Part shown: piece after piece, positions 7,640 through 14,110 of the stretch
Position numbering within the stretch: position 1 is the stretch's first letter
How the letters are laid out: every line of letters starts with the position of its first letter
Assembly: GCA_030431575.1 (NCBI GenBank)
Contig: JAUIIS010000011.1
Location: 1 to 38,320, forward strand
Source of the DNA: Acidimicrobiia bacterium
GTDB taxonomy: Bacteria; Actinomycetota; Acidimicrobiia; Acidimicrobiales; UBA8592
Length of the DNA: 38,320 nucleotides
Direction: 5' to 3'
Program-made: the position numbers and the translations under genes
The notes under the pieces: model-generated
The model's database searches: none
What the model was told of the DNA's origin: nothing
What the model saw: only the letters and a program-made list of their open reading frames with translations

Positions 7640-8503
7640 ATGGAACTAGTCGTAACCCCAAGCGGGGCGTCCCTCGGCGCAAGCGTGCGTGGGGTCGATC
7701 TCACCCAGCCGCTCTCGCCCGACGTCGTCGCCGCCATTCGCAGCGCCTGGTTGGACCACCATGTTTTGGCGTTTCCAGATCAGGCCATGAACGACGATGA
7801 TCTCGAACGATTCACCCTGTACTTCGGCCCGTTTGGGGTTGACCCTTTCATCCGTCCCATTCCCGGGCGAGACCATGTCATTGCTGTGCATCGGGCTGCC
7901 GACGAGACGGCATCGATCTTTGCCGAGAACTTCCACGCGGATTGGAGCTTCCAGGAGTTTCCGCCCCAAGGCACTTGCCTGTTTGGGATCGAGATCCCCC
8001 CAGAGGGTGGCGATACCATCTTCACCAACCAGCACAAAGCGCTTGAAGACATGCCTGAGGATCTGCGCCGCCGGATCGAAGGTTGTGTGGCCATCCATTC
8101 CGCGCAAACTGCATACGGGCCCAAAGGCGTATACGGCGAAGCTGACGACGCCGAGGCCCGAGCGATGGACATCATCTATTCGCCCGAGGCGCAGGAGACG
8201 TTCAGCCGCCCGCTGGTCCGAACACACCCAGAAACGGGCCGCCTTGGCCTCTACAGCGCCGTCGGCTACATCTGTGGCATCGAAGGCATGGACCCCGGCG
8301 AAGCTAGGGACCTCCTTGTCGAGCTGTATCGGTGGCAGACCCGCCCTGCATTCCAGTACCGCCACAAGTGGGAGCCCAACATGTTGGTCATGTGGGACAA
8401 CCGCTGCGTTCTGCACGCCGCAACCGGCGGATACGACGGCCACGAACGCTTGCTGCACCGCACAACCATTGGCTCTACGCCCGAGACATGGGGCCCCGAG
8501 TGA
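7640..8503 (+). CDS. TauD/TfdA-family 2-oxoglutarate-dependent dioxygenase
   Basis: Fe(II)/2-oxoglutarate oxygenase of 287 aa, the normal length for TauD/TfdA proteins, which hydroxylate substrates such as taurine, phenoxyacetates or alkyl sulfates. The iron triad is His99 and Asp101 (FHADWSF) with His259 (CVLHAATGGY). Arg274 in LLHRTTI is the expected 2-oxoglutarate-binding arginine. The N-terminal GASVRGVDL and AFPDQ motifs are standard. The next gene, a methyltransferase, overlaps its stop codon in a GTGA arrangement, so the pair is co-translated. No sulfonate transporter or desulfonation gene lies nearby, so a role in sulfur scavenging is not supported by context; oxidation followed by methylation of a small metabolite is equally possible. 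Confidence 0.88.
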   Translation: MELVVTPSGASLGASVRGVDLTQPLSPDVVAAIRSAWLDHHVLAFPDQAMNDDDLERFTLYFGPFGVDPFIRPIPGRDHVIAVHRAADETASIFAENFHADWSFQEFPPQGTCLFGIEIPPEGGDTIFTNQHKALEDMPEDLRRRIEGCVAIHSAQTAYGPKGVYGEADDAEARAMDIIYSPEAQETFSRPLVRTHPETGRLGLYSAVGYICGIEGMDPGEARDLLVELYRWQTRPAFQYRHKWEPNMLVMWDNRCVLHAATGGYDGHERLLHRTTIGSTPETWGPE

Positions 8504-9345
8504 ACGCCACTGGCGACGCCGACGACTACCGGGCCGTCAACCACGCCAATTGGGAGTCGCGGGTGCCGGTGCATGCCGCCAGCGACAGCTATGCCCTGAG
8601 CAGGTTTGAACATGACCCAGCGCGCCTATCCGATGTGGTCTCACTGGACCGCGAGCGCCTCGGTGACCTCACTGGCCAGGAGGTTGTTCATTTGCAGTGC
8701 CACATCGGCACCGACACGTTGTCGTTGGCGCGGCTAGGCGGCACCGTCACAGGGCTCGACTTTTCCCAGAGTGCACTTGATGTGGCAGAGGAGCTCGCAG
8801 CGAAGGCTGGGCCACCTGTCGACTACGTGTGCGCGGACGTGTACCAGGCTGTTGAAGCGCTCGGCGCTGCACGCTTTGATTTGGTCTACACCGGGGTGGG
8901 CGCGCTCTGTTGGCTCCCCAGCGCGAAACGTTGGGCAGAGACTGTTTCGGGGCTGCTGCGGCCTGGCGGCCGACTGTTTCTACGTGAGGGTCACCCGGTG
9001 CTCTGGGCGCTCGACGACCCGCGCGATGATCAGCTGGTTGTGCTCGAGTACCCGTACTTCGAAGGGCCGGGCGTGCCCTTCAGCGAAGACATCACCTACG
9101 CCGGCGACGGCACGCCTATAGCTTCACCCGATATTGTGCACTTCAACCATGGCTTGGCCGAGATCTTCAATGCGCTGTGGGACGCGGGTCTCGTTGTCGA
9201 TTGCTTCGAGGAATTCGATCATGTGCCTTGGCCCGCGCTCGGCGATCAGATGCCTGAGGTATCGCCGGGCCGTAACCGACTGATCGACCGTCCCGAACGG
9301 CTACCAGCCTCGTACATCCTTGGAGCACACAAGCCCTCGGCTTAG
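8500..9345 (+). CDS. Class I SAM-dependent methyltransferase
   Basis: Small-molecule methyltransferase of 281 aa with the Rossmann-like SAM fold. Motif I is VVHLQCHIGTDTLSLARLG (about 62-80), and the acidic residue at the end of strand 2 is Asp87 (GLDFSQ). Post-motifs FDLVYTGVGALCWLP and LLRPGGRLFLREGHP follow in the expected order. The C-terminal part (HPVLWALDD...PYFEG) is shared with a group of uncharacterised actinobacterial methyltransferases. I chose the GTG at 8500 because it overlaps the dioxygenase stop in GTGA form; an in-frame ATG at 8488 is the alternative. The substrate is not known; the tight coupling suggests it handles the dioxygenase product or substrate. Confidence 0.82.
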   Translation: MNATGDADDYRAVNHANWESRVPVHAASDSYALSRFEHDPARLSDVVSLDRERLGDLTGQEVVHLQCHIGTDTLSLARLGGTVTGLDFSQSALDVAEELAAKAGPPVDYVCADVYQAVEALGAARFDLVYTGVGALCWLPSAKRWAETVSGLLRPGGRLFLREGHPVLWALDDPRDDQLVVLEYPYFEGPGVPFSEDITYAGDGTPIASPDIVHFNHGLAEIFNALWDAGLVVDCFEEFDHVPWPALGDQMPEVSPGRNRLIDRPERLPASYILGAHKPSA

Positions 9346-9364
9346 GCTTGCCGGGTTCGGCTTG

Positions 9365-9811
9365 CTAGACGCCCCATTTTCCCACCATGGCAAAGATGGT
9401 GAGGACGACGAGAGCGGTGTCGCCGATTGCGCCCACGAGGGAGCGTTGGCTCATCAACGTTGCCTGTGTCGTGTCAGCCTTTTCGATAGCTTCGATGGCT
9501 TGTTCGGAGGTAGGGATGAAGAACAGGAACCCAACCAGCCCACCAATGATCACCGTGGCGAACCCGATGCTTATGAACGCGGAAGACCATTCCCAGTCGC
9601 CCTCGAAGACCAACAAGATGCCCGTGACGGTGATGAGGGCGCCGGCGACGTTGTAGTAAGTGCGCCCTAACGCCAGCGAGGTCTGGTGCCAAGCGAGCGC
9701 TACGGCGTCGTTGCCTTTGGTGAGTCTGTTGCTGGCGAAGATTTGGGTGAAATTTGCGCCCAGCCAGGCGGCTACCCCGATGATGTGCAAGCTCAGCAGT
9801 AGGTCACGCAT
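9365..9811 (-). CDS. Four-helix membrane protein (DUF2269-like)
   Basis: Small integral membrane protein of 148 aa with four predicted membrane spans at about 2-22, 48-66, 75-97 and 125-145. The start LLLSLHIIGVAAWLGANFTQIFA matches the His/Trp pattern of the DUF2269 and related CopD-like membrane families, where such histidines may bind haem or metal. No function is known. A TAGTCT box 7 nt before the ATG suggests a leaderless transcript. It lies 24 bp downstream of the AhpD-like gene on the same strand and may also be read from it. Assignment to DUF2269 is by resemblance only. Confidence 0.7.
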   Translation of the reverse strand: MRDLLLSLHIIGVAAWLGANFTQIFASNRLTKGNDAVALAWHQTSLALGRTYYNVAGALITVTGILLVFEGDWEWSSAFISIGFATVIIGGLVGFLFFIPTSEQAIEAIEKADTTQATLMSQRSLVGAIGDTALVVLTIFAMVGKWGV

Positions 9812-9818
9812 GGCGTTG

Positions 9819-9824
9819 AGACTA
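9819..9824 (-). promoter_or_regulatory. -10 box TAGTCT, predicted leaderless start of the membrane protein
   Basis: TAGTCT on the minus strand ends 7 nt before the ATG at 9811. No Shine-Dalgarno sequence is present. Confidence 0.45.
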
Positions 9825-9835
9825 GCGGGTTGCCT

Positions 9836-10405
9836 CTAGCGGCCCATGGTGTAGAACTCGTCGTTGGGACGAATGGACGCGAAGTTGGCTAGCCGGTTCG
9901 ACATGGCAAAGAACGCCGTGATAGCGCCGATGTCCCAGATTTCGTCGTCGCTGAAGCCTTTTGCCCGCATGTCTTTGAGGTCTTCGTCGGACACCTCGCC
10001 GGCATGGAGGGCAACCTTGAGTGCCAGCTCCACGATGTGCTGCTCGCGTTCGCTGAGGTCGGCCTTGTGGTAGTTGATGGCGACCTGATCTGCCAGCAGC
10101 GGGTTCTTTGACCTAATCCGCAGGATGGCTCCGTGTGCGACCACGCAGTACTGGCAGTCGTTGGCTGCGCTTGTCACTACGACGATCAGCTCGCGTTCAG
10201 CTTTGGAGAGCCCTTCGCTTTTGTCCATCAGTGCGTCGTGGTAGCTAAAGAACGCACGGTATTCGTCGGGCCGCCTCGCTAGTGCCATAAAGACGTTGGG
10301 GATGAACCCCGACTTTTGGGCCACCGCGGTGACCTGTTCTTTGATGTCGTCGGGCAGCTCCTCAATGTCAGGAACGTCAAACCGTGAAATGGGATAGTCA
10401 TCCAT
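9836..10405 (-). CDS. AhpD-like/peroxidase-related carboxymuconolactone decarboxylase family protein
   Basis: Cytoplasmic helical protein of 189 aa from the AhpD/carboxymuconolactone decarboxylase fold, peroxidase-related subgroup. The redox centre is visible as NDCQYCVVAHG, with Cys84, Cys87 and His91 in the CxxCxxxH spacing used by AhpD-type thiol peroxidases and reductases. The second half (GFSDDEIWDIGAITAFFAMSNRLANF) repeats the fold's helix pair. The ATG at 10405 is chosen because a G-rich ribosome site (GGTGGGGGG) lies just upstream; the frame extends 8 codons further to a weaker start. It probably detoxifies organic hydroperoxides or serves as a thiol reductase. Its upstream region holds the second repeat pair, so it is likely transcribed separately from the kinase behind it. 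Confidence 0.83.
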   Translation of the reverse strand: MDDYPISRFDVPDIEELPDDIKEQVTAVAQKSGFIPNVFMALARRPDEYRAFFSYHDALMDKSEGLSKAERELIVVVTSAANDCQYCVVAHGAILRIRSKNPLLADQVAINYHKADLSEREQHIVELALKVALHAGEVSDEDLKDMRAKGFSDDEIWDIGAITAFFAMSNRLANFASIRPNDEFYTMGR

Positions 10406-10542
10406 ACCCCCCACCTTCTCACGCCCCAACCCACCCCGCCGACTCGGGCCCTACCCGGGCTGGCCCCGACCGGCAGTGAGACCACCCTTCATCTGGGGTC
10501 GTGCGCTTTCCGGAGTTTACGTTCGTCTGCACCGACGCGGCG

Positions 10543-10657
10543 CCAGTGCAATCCGCAGTGTGAGTGAAGGCGGAGCCGGAGCGAGCCTGCGGCGATGGTA
10601 TGCGTGAAGTGAAGCCGGCAAACTCGGCCGAAGGCCGGCTGGCTGAACTCACGCCCC
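10543..10657 (-). repeat. Structured intergenic repeat, copy R4
   Basis: On the minus strand the unit opens with GGGGCGTGAGTTC as R2 does. Outer arms AGCCAGC (10644-10638) and GCCGGCT (10619-10613) have one mismatch; the inner hairpin is CGGCCTTCGGCCG (10637-10625) and the spacer AGTTT. CTTCACTTCACGCATACC, GCCGCAGG and CTGCGGA follow. The inner stem's end pair is C-G where R1 and R3 have G-C. Confidence 0.75.
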
Positions 10658-10669
10658 GGCGGCTGGGTT

Positions 10670-10784
10670 CTTGTGAAAGATCCGCAGCGCGACTGAAGGC
10701 GGGGTAGCTGCCGGCGGGAGCCTTGCGGCAATATAGGCTTTGAAGCGAAGCCCCCATAATGGGCCGAAGGCCCGGGGGCTGAGT
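10670..10784 (-). repeat. Structured intergenic repeat, copy R3
   Basis: Starts right after the stop codon of the APH-like kinase, as R1 does after the molybdoenzyme. Outer arms AGCCCCC (10780-10774) and GGGGGCT (10755-10749) are perfect, inner hairpin GGGCCTTCGGCCC (10773-10761), spacer ATTAT. Then come CTTCGCTTCA, TTGCCGCAAGG and CGCGCTGCGGA. It is nearly identical to R1 over about 60 nt. Confidence 0.8.
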
Positions 10785-11822
10785 TCAAAGCGCTTGTTCG
10801 GCGAGGTCGATGGCGGCGCGGAAGCGGTGGTTGAGGGCGTCCATGTCGATGCCTTCGGTGCTCTTTTGGCCTTGCATGTAGCGGGCGTAGACGCCGTGGA
10901 CGATGCAAGCGGTCTTGAGGTGGTTGAAGGCGACGTAGTAATCGAGGCCTTCGAGGTCGCGGCCGCTGGCTTCCTTGTAGCTGTCGATGAGTTCTTGGCG
11001 CGAGCTGAAGCCGGGGGCCAAGGAAGGAGCGGTGGTGATGGGTTTGTATTCATCTTCAGGCCGGATCCAGGCGTTGAGCGCGTAGGCGAAGTCGGCCACA
11101 GGGTCGCCGAGCGTGGCGATTTCCCAGTCCAGGATTGCCGAGATGGTGCCGTCGGGGGCGATGAGGCAGTTGTGGAGGCCGCAGTCGCCGTGAACGACGC
11201 GTGCGGGTCCTTGGTCTGGGAGTGAGGCCATGAGTTCGTCGTGGATTCGGTGGACGCGTGGGTCGTCGTATTGGGCGGCTTCGATGGAAGCGTTCCACGA
11301 GCCGTACCAGGTGCGGAGTTGGCGGGCCACATAGCCGTCGTGGCGGCCGAGTTCCTCGAGGCCGACATCGGCGGGTTCGACGGCGTGGAGGGCGGCGAGT
11401 GTTTGGGTGTAGGAGGCGCAGACGTTTCCGGCGGCTTCTTCGGTGAGGTAGTCGGCCGCGATTTCGGTGCTAAACAGGGCGGTGCCGGGCGAACGTCCCA
11501 TGATGAAGAAGTGTTTGCCGATGACGGATTCGTCGCCGCAGTAGCCGTAGGCCTTAGGGACCGGGACGGCGGTGTCTTGGAGTGCGTTGATGACCCGATA
11601 TTCGCGGTCCATATCGTGGGCTTTGGGTAGCAGTTTGCCCATGGGCGGGCGGCGGATGACGGCTTCGGTGCCGGCGGTGTCGACTATCAGGTACGTGAGG
11701 TTGGAGTGGCCGCCTTCGAGCCGGGTCCAGGTGAACGGCGGCGCGAGGTCTGCGACGTTGTGGCGTACCCAGGCGTTTACGGCCTCGACGTCATAACCAA
11801 CGGGGTCTGTTTCGCTACTCAT
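10785..11822 (-). CDS. APH-family phosphotransferase (ACAD10/11 kinase-like)
   Basis: Kinase of the aminoglycoside phosphotransferase fold, 345 aa, of the type found as the N-terminal domain of animal ACAD10/11 and beside acyl-CoA dehydrogenases in actinobacteria. The Gly-rich loop is LEGGHSNLTYL (35-45), the lysine-region equivalent is VIRRPPMGKLLPKAHDM (55-71), catalytic HGDCGLHN is at 211-218 and metal-binding LDWEIATLGDP at 231-241. In ACAD10/11 this domain phosphorylates 4-hydroxyacyl-CoA; whether this protein does the same is inference. No acyl-CoA dehydrogenase is immediately adjacent, though two are within 20 kb. Upstream codons stay open to 12368, but the ATG at 11822 fits the family and has a TAGCCT box 8 nt before it. 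Confidence 0.88.
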   Translation of the reverse strand: MSSETDPVGYDVEAVNAWVRHNVADLAPPFTWTRLEGGHSNLTYLIVDTAGTEAVIRRPPMGKLLPKAHDMDREYRVINALQDTAVPVPKAYGYCGDESVIGKHFFIMGRSPGTALFSTEIAADYLTEEAAGNVCASYTQTLAALHAVEPADVGLEELGRHDGYVARQLRTWYGSWNASIEAAQYDDPRVHRIHDELMASLPDQGPARVVHGDCGLHNCLIAPDGTISAILDWEIATLGDPVADFAYALNAWIRPEDEYKPITTAPSLAPGFSSRQELIDSYKEASGRDLEGLDYYVAFNHLKTACIVHGVYARYMQGQKSTEGIDMDALNHRFRAAIDLAEQAL

Positions 11823-11830
11823 CGCCGCCG

Positions 11831-11836
11831 AGGCTA
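11831..11836 (-). promoter_or_regulatory. -10 box TAGCCT, predicted leaderless start of the kinase
   Basis: TAGCCT on the minus strand ends 8 nt before the ATG at 11822, in the 126-bp gap shared with the divergent PhnM-like gene. Confidence 0.42.
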
Positions 11837-11917
11837 CTGCGTCTTGGTGGATCGTGTGGCTGGGAATGGGTTGAGCCAGTTTGGGTCCGGCCTGACTTTG
11901 GTTCCCGAGACTTGGTC

Positions 11918-11931
11918 GGCGCTTTCGCGCC
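11918..11931. promoter_or_regulatory. Inverted repeat GGCGC-TTTC-GCGCC in the PhnM-like promoter
   Basis: A 5-bp perfect inverted repeat with a 4-nt centre lies just upstream of the TAACTT box, where a -35/-10 spacer would be. Its position is right for an operator, but the short length makes chance possible. Confidence 0.35.
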
Positions 11932-11936
11932 GGTTG

Positions 11937-11942
11937 TAACTT
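11937..11942 (+). promoter_or_regulatory. -10 box TAACTT, predicted leaderless start of the PhnM-like gene
   Basis: TAACTT ends 6 nt before the ATG at 11949, with no ribosome site between. A TTGGTC about 19 bp upstream could act as a poor -35. Confidence 0.55.
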
Positions 11943-11948
11943 GGGCAG

Positions 11949-13100
11949 ATGATGGTTGGTTGCATCGATGGCGGTTCGGTTTTGTGGCCTGGCTGCGAGT
12001 CGGTTGTGCCGGGGCGTCTGTGTTGGGATCACGACGGGATTTGTGCATCCGGCGGCGACACAGAGCGCGGACATGGCGACGCTGCGGTACTTGATGCAAC
12101 GGGGGCGTGGGTGCTGCCGGGGATCGTCGATCTCCATGGTGACGCGTTTGAACGAGCGTTGATGCCGCGCCCGGGGGTACTGGTGGATATGGCGCTGGCG
12201 TTGGCGGACAACGATTCGCAGCTTTTGAGTGCGGGGATTACCACAGCTTTCTTGTCTGCGACCGATAGTTGGGAACCGGGGTTGCGCAGCAGGGAAACGC
12301 TGCGCCGTTTGCTTGCTGTGGTCGCCAACGTGGTCACTGGCCCAGCGAAACCGATCCATGTTCGTCACGAACGGTCCAACGTTGACGACTTAGCCGAGTT
12401 GGTTGCATGGATCCAACAAGGTGATGTTGCCTTCTTGTCGTTCAACGACCACACGCAGGGTAAGGGTGGCGACGCTCAGGTCACCCCCAAACTGGTAGAC
12501 CGAAGCGGTGTGGGACACGACGTGTTGGAACGCTTGTTGGCACATGCCATCACGAGTCGCGAAGCGGGTCTGGAACAAGAAGTCGAGTTGGCTCGAGCGG
12601 CCGCGGAAGCGGGTTGCCCAACGGCCAGCCACGATGCCATGGACCACACCCATCTCGAGCGGGACGTGGCACTTGGTGTCGCTGTTGCGGAGTTCCCGTT
12701 CACTATTGAGCTTGCGCACGCCTATCGAGACGCCGGAATCGCCGTGATGTTCGGCGCTCCAAATTTGGTTCGGGGCGGATCCCACATCGGCAACTTGTCC
12801 GTTGGCGAAGCGTTGGCCGAGAACGCGGGCGACGTCTTGGTGTCCGACTATCACTATCCGTCGCTGCTCCAAGCGCCTTTCGTGGCTAGCGAGTTGGGCG
12901 CCATGAGCTTCGGCCAGGCGTGGCAGATGGTGTCTCACACTCCCGCTGAAGCGGCTGGATTGACCGATAGGGGAGAGCTTCGTGGCCGGTCTCGGGCCGA
13001 TGTTGTGGTGGTGGAACCGCCCGTCGAGGGCCGGCCAGCACGAGTGCGGGCGGTCGTTGTCGACGGGCGCGTGGAGTTCAGTGCCGCTGCGGTGACATGA
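11949..13100 (+). CDS. PhnM-like amidohydrolase (ribose-1-methylphosphonate 5-triphosphate diphosphatase family)
   Basis: Metal-dependent hydrolase of 383 aa matching PhnM, which in C-P lyase operons cuts pyrophosphate from alpha-D-ribose-1-methylphosphonate 5-triphosphate. PhnM signatures appear in order: LPGIVDLHGDAFER (56-69, metal ligands His63 and Asp65), GITTAFLS (96-103), SFNDHTQGKG (164-173, compare the DHTPGQ of PhnM), SHDA (227-230), AEFPFT (247-252), FGAPN (268-272), SHIGN (278-282) and VSDYHYPS (298-305). The N-terminal 55 residues are less typical. The next gene, a 2H phosphoesterase, overlaps by 4 nt (ATGA). None of phnGHIJKL is in the window, so the true substrate may be a different triphosphorylated or cyclic sugar phosphate. 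The family assignment is strong, the reaction is inferred. Confidence 0.87.
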   Translation: MMVGCIDGGSVLWPGCESVVPGRLCWDHDGICASGGDTERGHGDAAVLDATGAWVLPGIVDLHGDAFERALMPRPGVLVDMALALADNDSQLLSAGITTAFLSATDSWEPGLRSRETLRRLLAVVANVVTGPAKPIHVRHERSNVDDLAELVAWIQQGDVAFLSFNDHTQGKGGDAQVTPKLVDRSGVGHDVLERLLAHAITSREAGLEQEVELARAAAEAGCPTASHDAMDHTHLERDVALGVAVAEFPFTIELAHAYRDAGIAVMFGAPNLVRGGSHIGNLSVGEALAENAGDVLVSDYHYPSLLQAPFVASELGAMSFGQAWQMVSHTPAEAAGLTDRGELRGRSRADVVVVEPPVEGRPARVRAVVVDGRVEFSAAAVT

Positions 13101-13618
13101 GCAACCGCACCGACCTCATCTTGTACGCCACCCCGACGGGGCAGCTAGCAGAGGTTTGCGGAGCCTACTTCTCTAAGGCGTCGGTGCTTGGCTCGACGGT
13201 GGCCCAGACCTATCCGCCGCATTGCACGCTCACAGGGTTCTTCCGGCGAGAACCGCACCAGGTGCCCGCGGTGGTACGCGAGATCCAGGCGACATCGGCC
13301 CAGCTCGGACCGCTCCCAGACGATGCAGTGGAGATCGTGGCGCTTCGCCATGAGCGGAGCTGGGTAGGGCTCGAGCTTTGGTCGCCATGGCTTAGGGCCT
13401 TCACCGCTGAATTCGCCGCACGTCACAAGCTTGGCGCTGGCGACGATGCTCTTCGGCCTAAAGATTGGCTGCACCTCAGCCTGGCCTACGGGCAAGACCT
13501 CGAGCTGGAGCGCTACAACGACCTGGCCGCGTCGCTTTTTACTCCCGTGCCCCGTGGTGGTTGGGCGATTGGGCTGTGGGAGCGCCGCGACACAAGCTGG
13601 ATTCACCACCCTCACTGA
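13097..13618 (+). CDS. 2H phosphoesterase (2'-5' RNA ligase/cyclic phosphodiesterase superfamily)
   Basis: Protein of 173 aa carrying the two His-x-Thr/Ser motifs that define 2H phosphoesterases: HCTLTG at 42-47 and HLSLAYG at 126-132, each followed by the hydrophobic strand expected in the two-lobed fold. Members open cyclic phosphates such as 2',3'-cyclic nucleotides, Appr>p, or 1,2-cyclic ribose phosphate-like compounds. The ATG at 13097 sits within the PhnM-like stop region (ATGA), so translation is coupled. In some phn operons a 2H protein (DUF1045) replaces PhnP in opening phosphoribosyl cyclic phosphate; this gene has the same partnership, though I cannot say it belongs to DUF1045. RNA repair or tRNA-splicing roles remain alternatives. 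Confidence 0.78.
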   Translation: MSNRTDLILYATPTGQLAEVCGAYFSKASVLGSTVAQTYPPHCTLTGFFRREPHQVPAVVREIQATSAQLGPLPDDAVEIVALRHERSWVGLELWSPWLRAFTAEFAARHKLGAGDDALRPKDWLHLSLAYGQDLELERYNDLAASLFTPVPRGGWAIGLWERRDTSWIHHPH

Positions 13619-13635
13619 AGCACGGCCGCGGGCGC

Positions 13636-13641
13636 TATGTT
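13636..13641 (+). promoter_or_regulatory. -10 box TATGTT, predicted leaderless start of the Ddn-like gene
   Basis: TATGTT ends 6 nt before the ATG at 13648 and there is no Shine-Dalgarno sequence, so this gene may be transcribed apart from the PhnM-like pair. Confidence 0.5.
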
Positions 13642-13647
13642 GCTGCA

Positions 13648-14088
13648 ATGGCTATTTCTGGCGAGTACAAACCATCCACCTGGGACTGGGTTGCCCAGCA
13701 GATCGAAACCTACGAAGCGTCTGGGGGCACCGAGGGCAACACGCTTCGAGACAGCGGCATCCCCATCATTGTTGTCACCATGATGGGCCATAAGTCGGGC
13801 AACGTCCGCAAGATCGCGCTGATGCGCGTCGAACACGAAGGCGAGTACGCGCTTGTTGCGTCCAAGGGCGGCGCCCCCGAGAATCCGGCCTGGTACTACA
13901 ACCTTGTGGCCGACCCAAACGTCGCCATTCAGGATGGACCTGCTCCCAAGGAGTACATGGTCGAGATTGTCGAAGGCGACGAGCGCGAGCAGTGGTGGGA
14001 GCGCTCAGTGGCGGTGTTCCCCACCTATGCCGAATACAAAGCAAAGACGGATCGTCAGATCCCTGTTTTCGTTGCTCGACCCAAGTAG
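13648..14088 (+). CDS. Deazaflavin (F420)-dependent nitroreductase-family protein (Ddn-like)
   Basis: Protein of 146 aa in the split-beta-barrel F420H2-dependent reductase family that includes mycobacterial Ddn and quinone reductases. The family core is visible at about 45-95: MGHKSGNVRKIALMRVEHEG, YALVASKGGAPENPAWYYNL and DPNV. Members reduce quinones, nitroimidazoles or unsaturated metabolites with reduced F420 in the cytoplasm or at the membrane. It follows the 2H gene by 29 bp on the same strand but has its own TATGTT box. The frame stays open upstream through the 2H gene, but the ATG at 13648 fits the family start. The physiological acceptor is unknown. Two luciferase-like genes further on suggest the host makes F420. 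Confidence 0.85.
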   Translation: MAISGEYKPSTWDWVAQQIETYEASGGTEGNTLRDSGIPIIVVTMMGHKSGNVRKIALMRVEHEGEYALVASKGGAPENPAWYYNLVADPNVAIQDGPAPKEYMVEIVEGDEREQWWERSVAVFPTYAEYKAKTDRQIPVFVARPK

Positions 14089-14110
14089 GTCGCGCTGGAA
14101 TTCAACCCTG

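Noticed and set aside
7293-7682. N-terminal extension of the enoyl-CoA isomerase
   Set aside because: The upstream open frame only runs through the tandem repeats; the family start and a TACCAT box support the ATG at 7292.
7646-8458. 270-codon open frame on the minus strand
   Set aside because: It is the antisense of the TauD-type dioxygenase, whose iron ligands are intact; no family features in the reverse frame.
10406-10542. Promoter TAAACT at 10514-10519 for the AhpD-like gene
   Set aside because: The box lies over 100 nt from the start without a -35 or other support.
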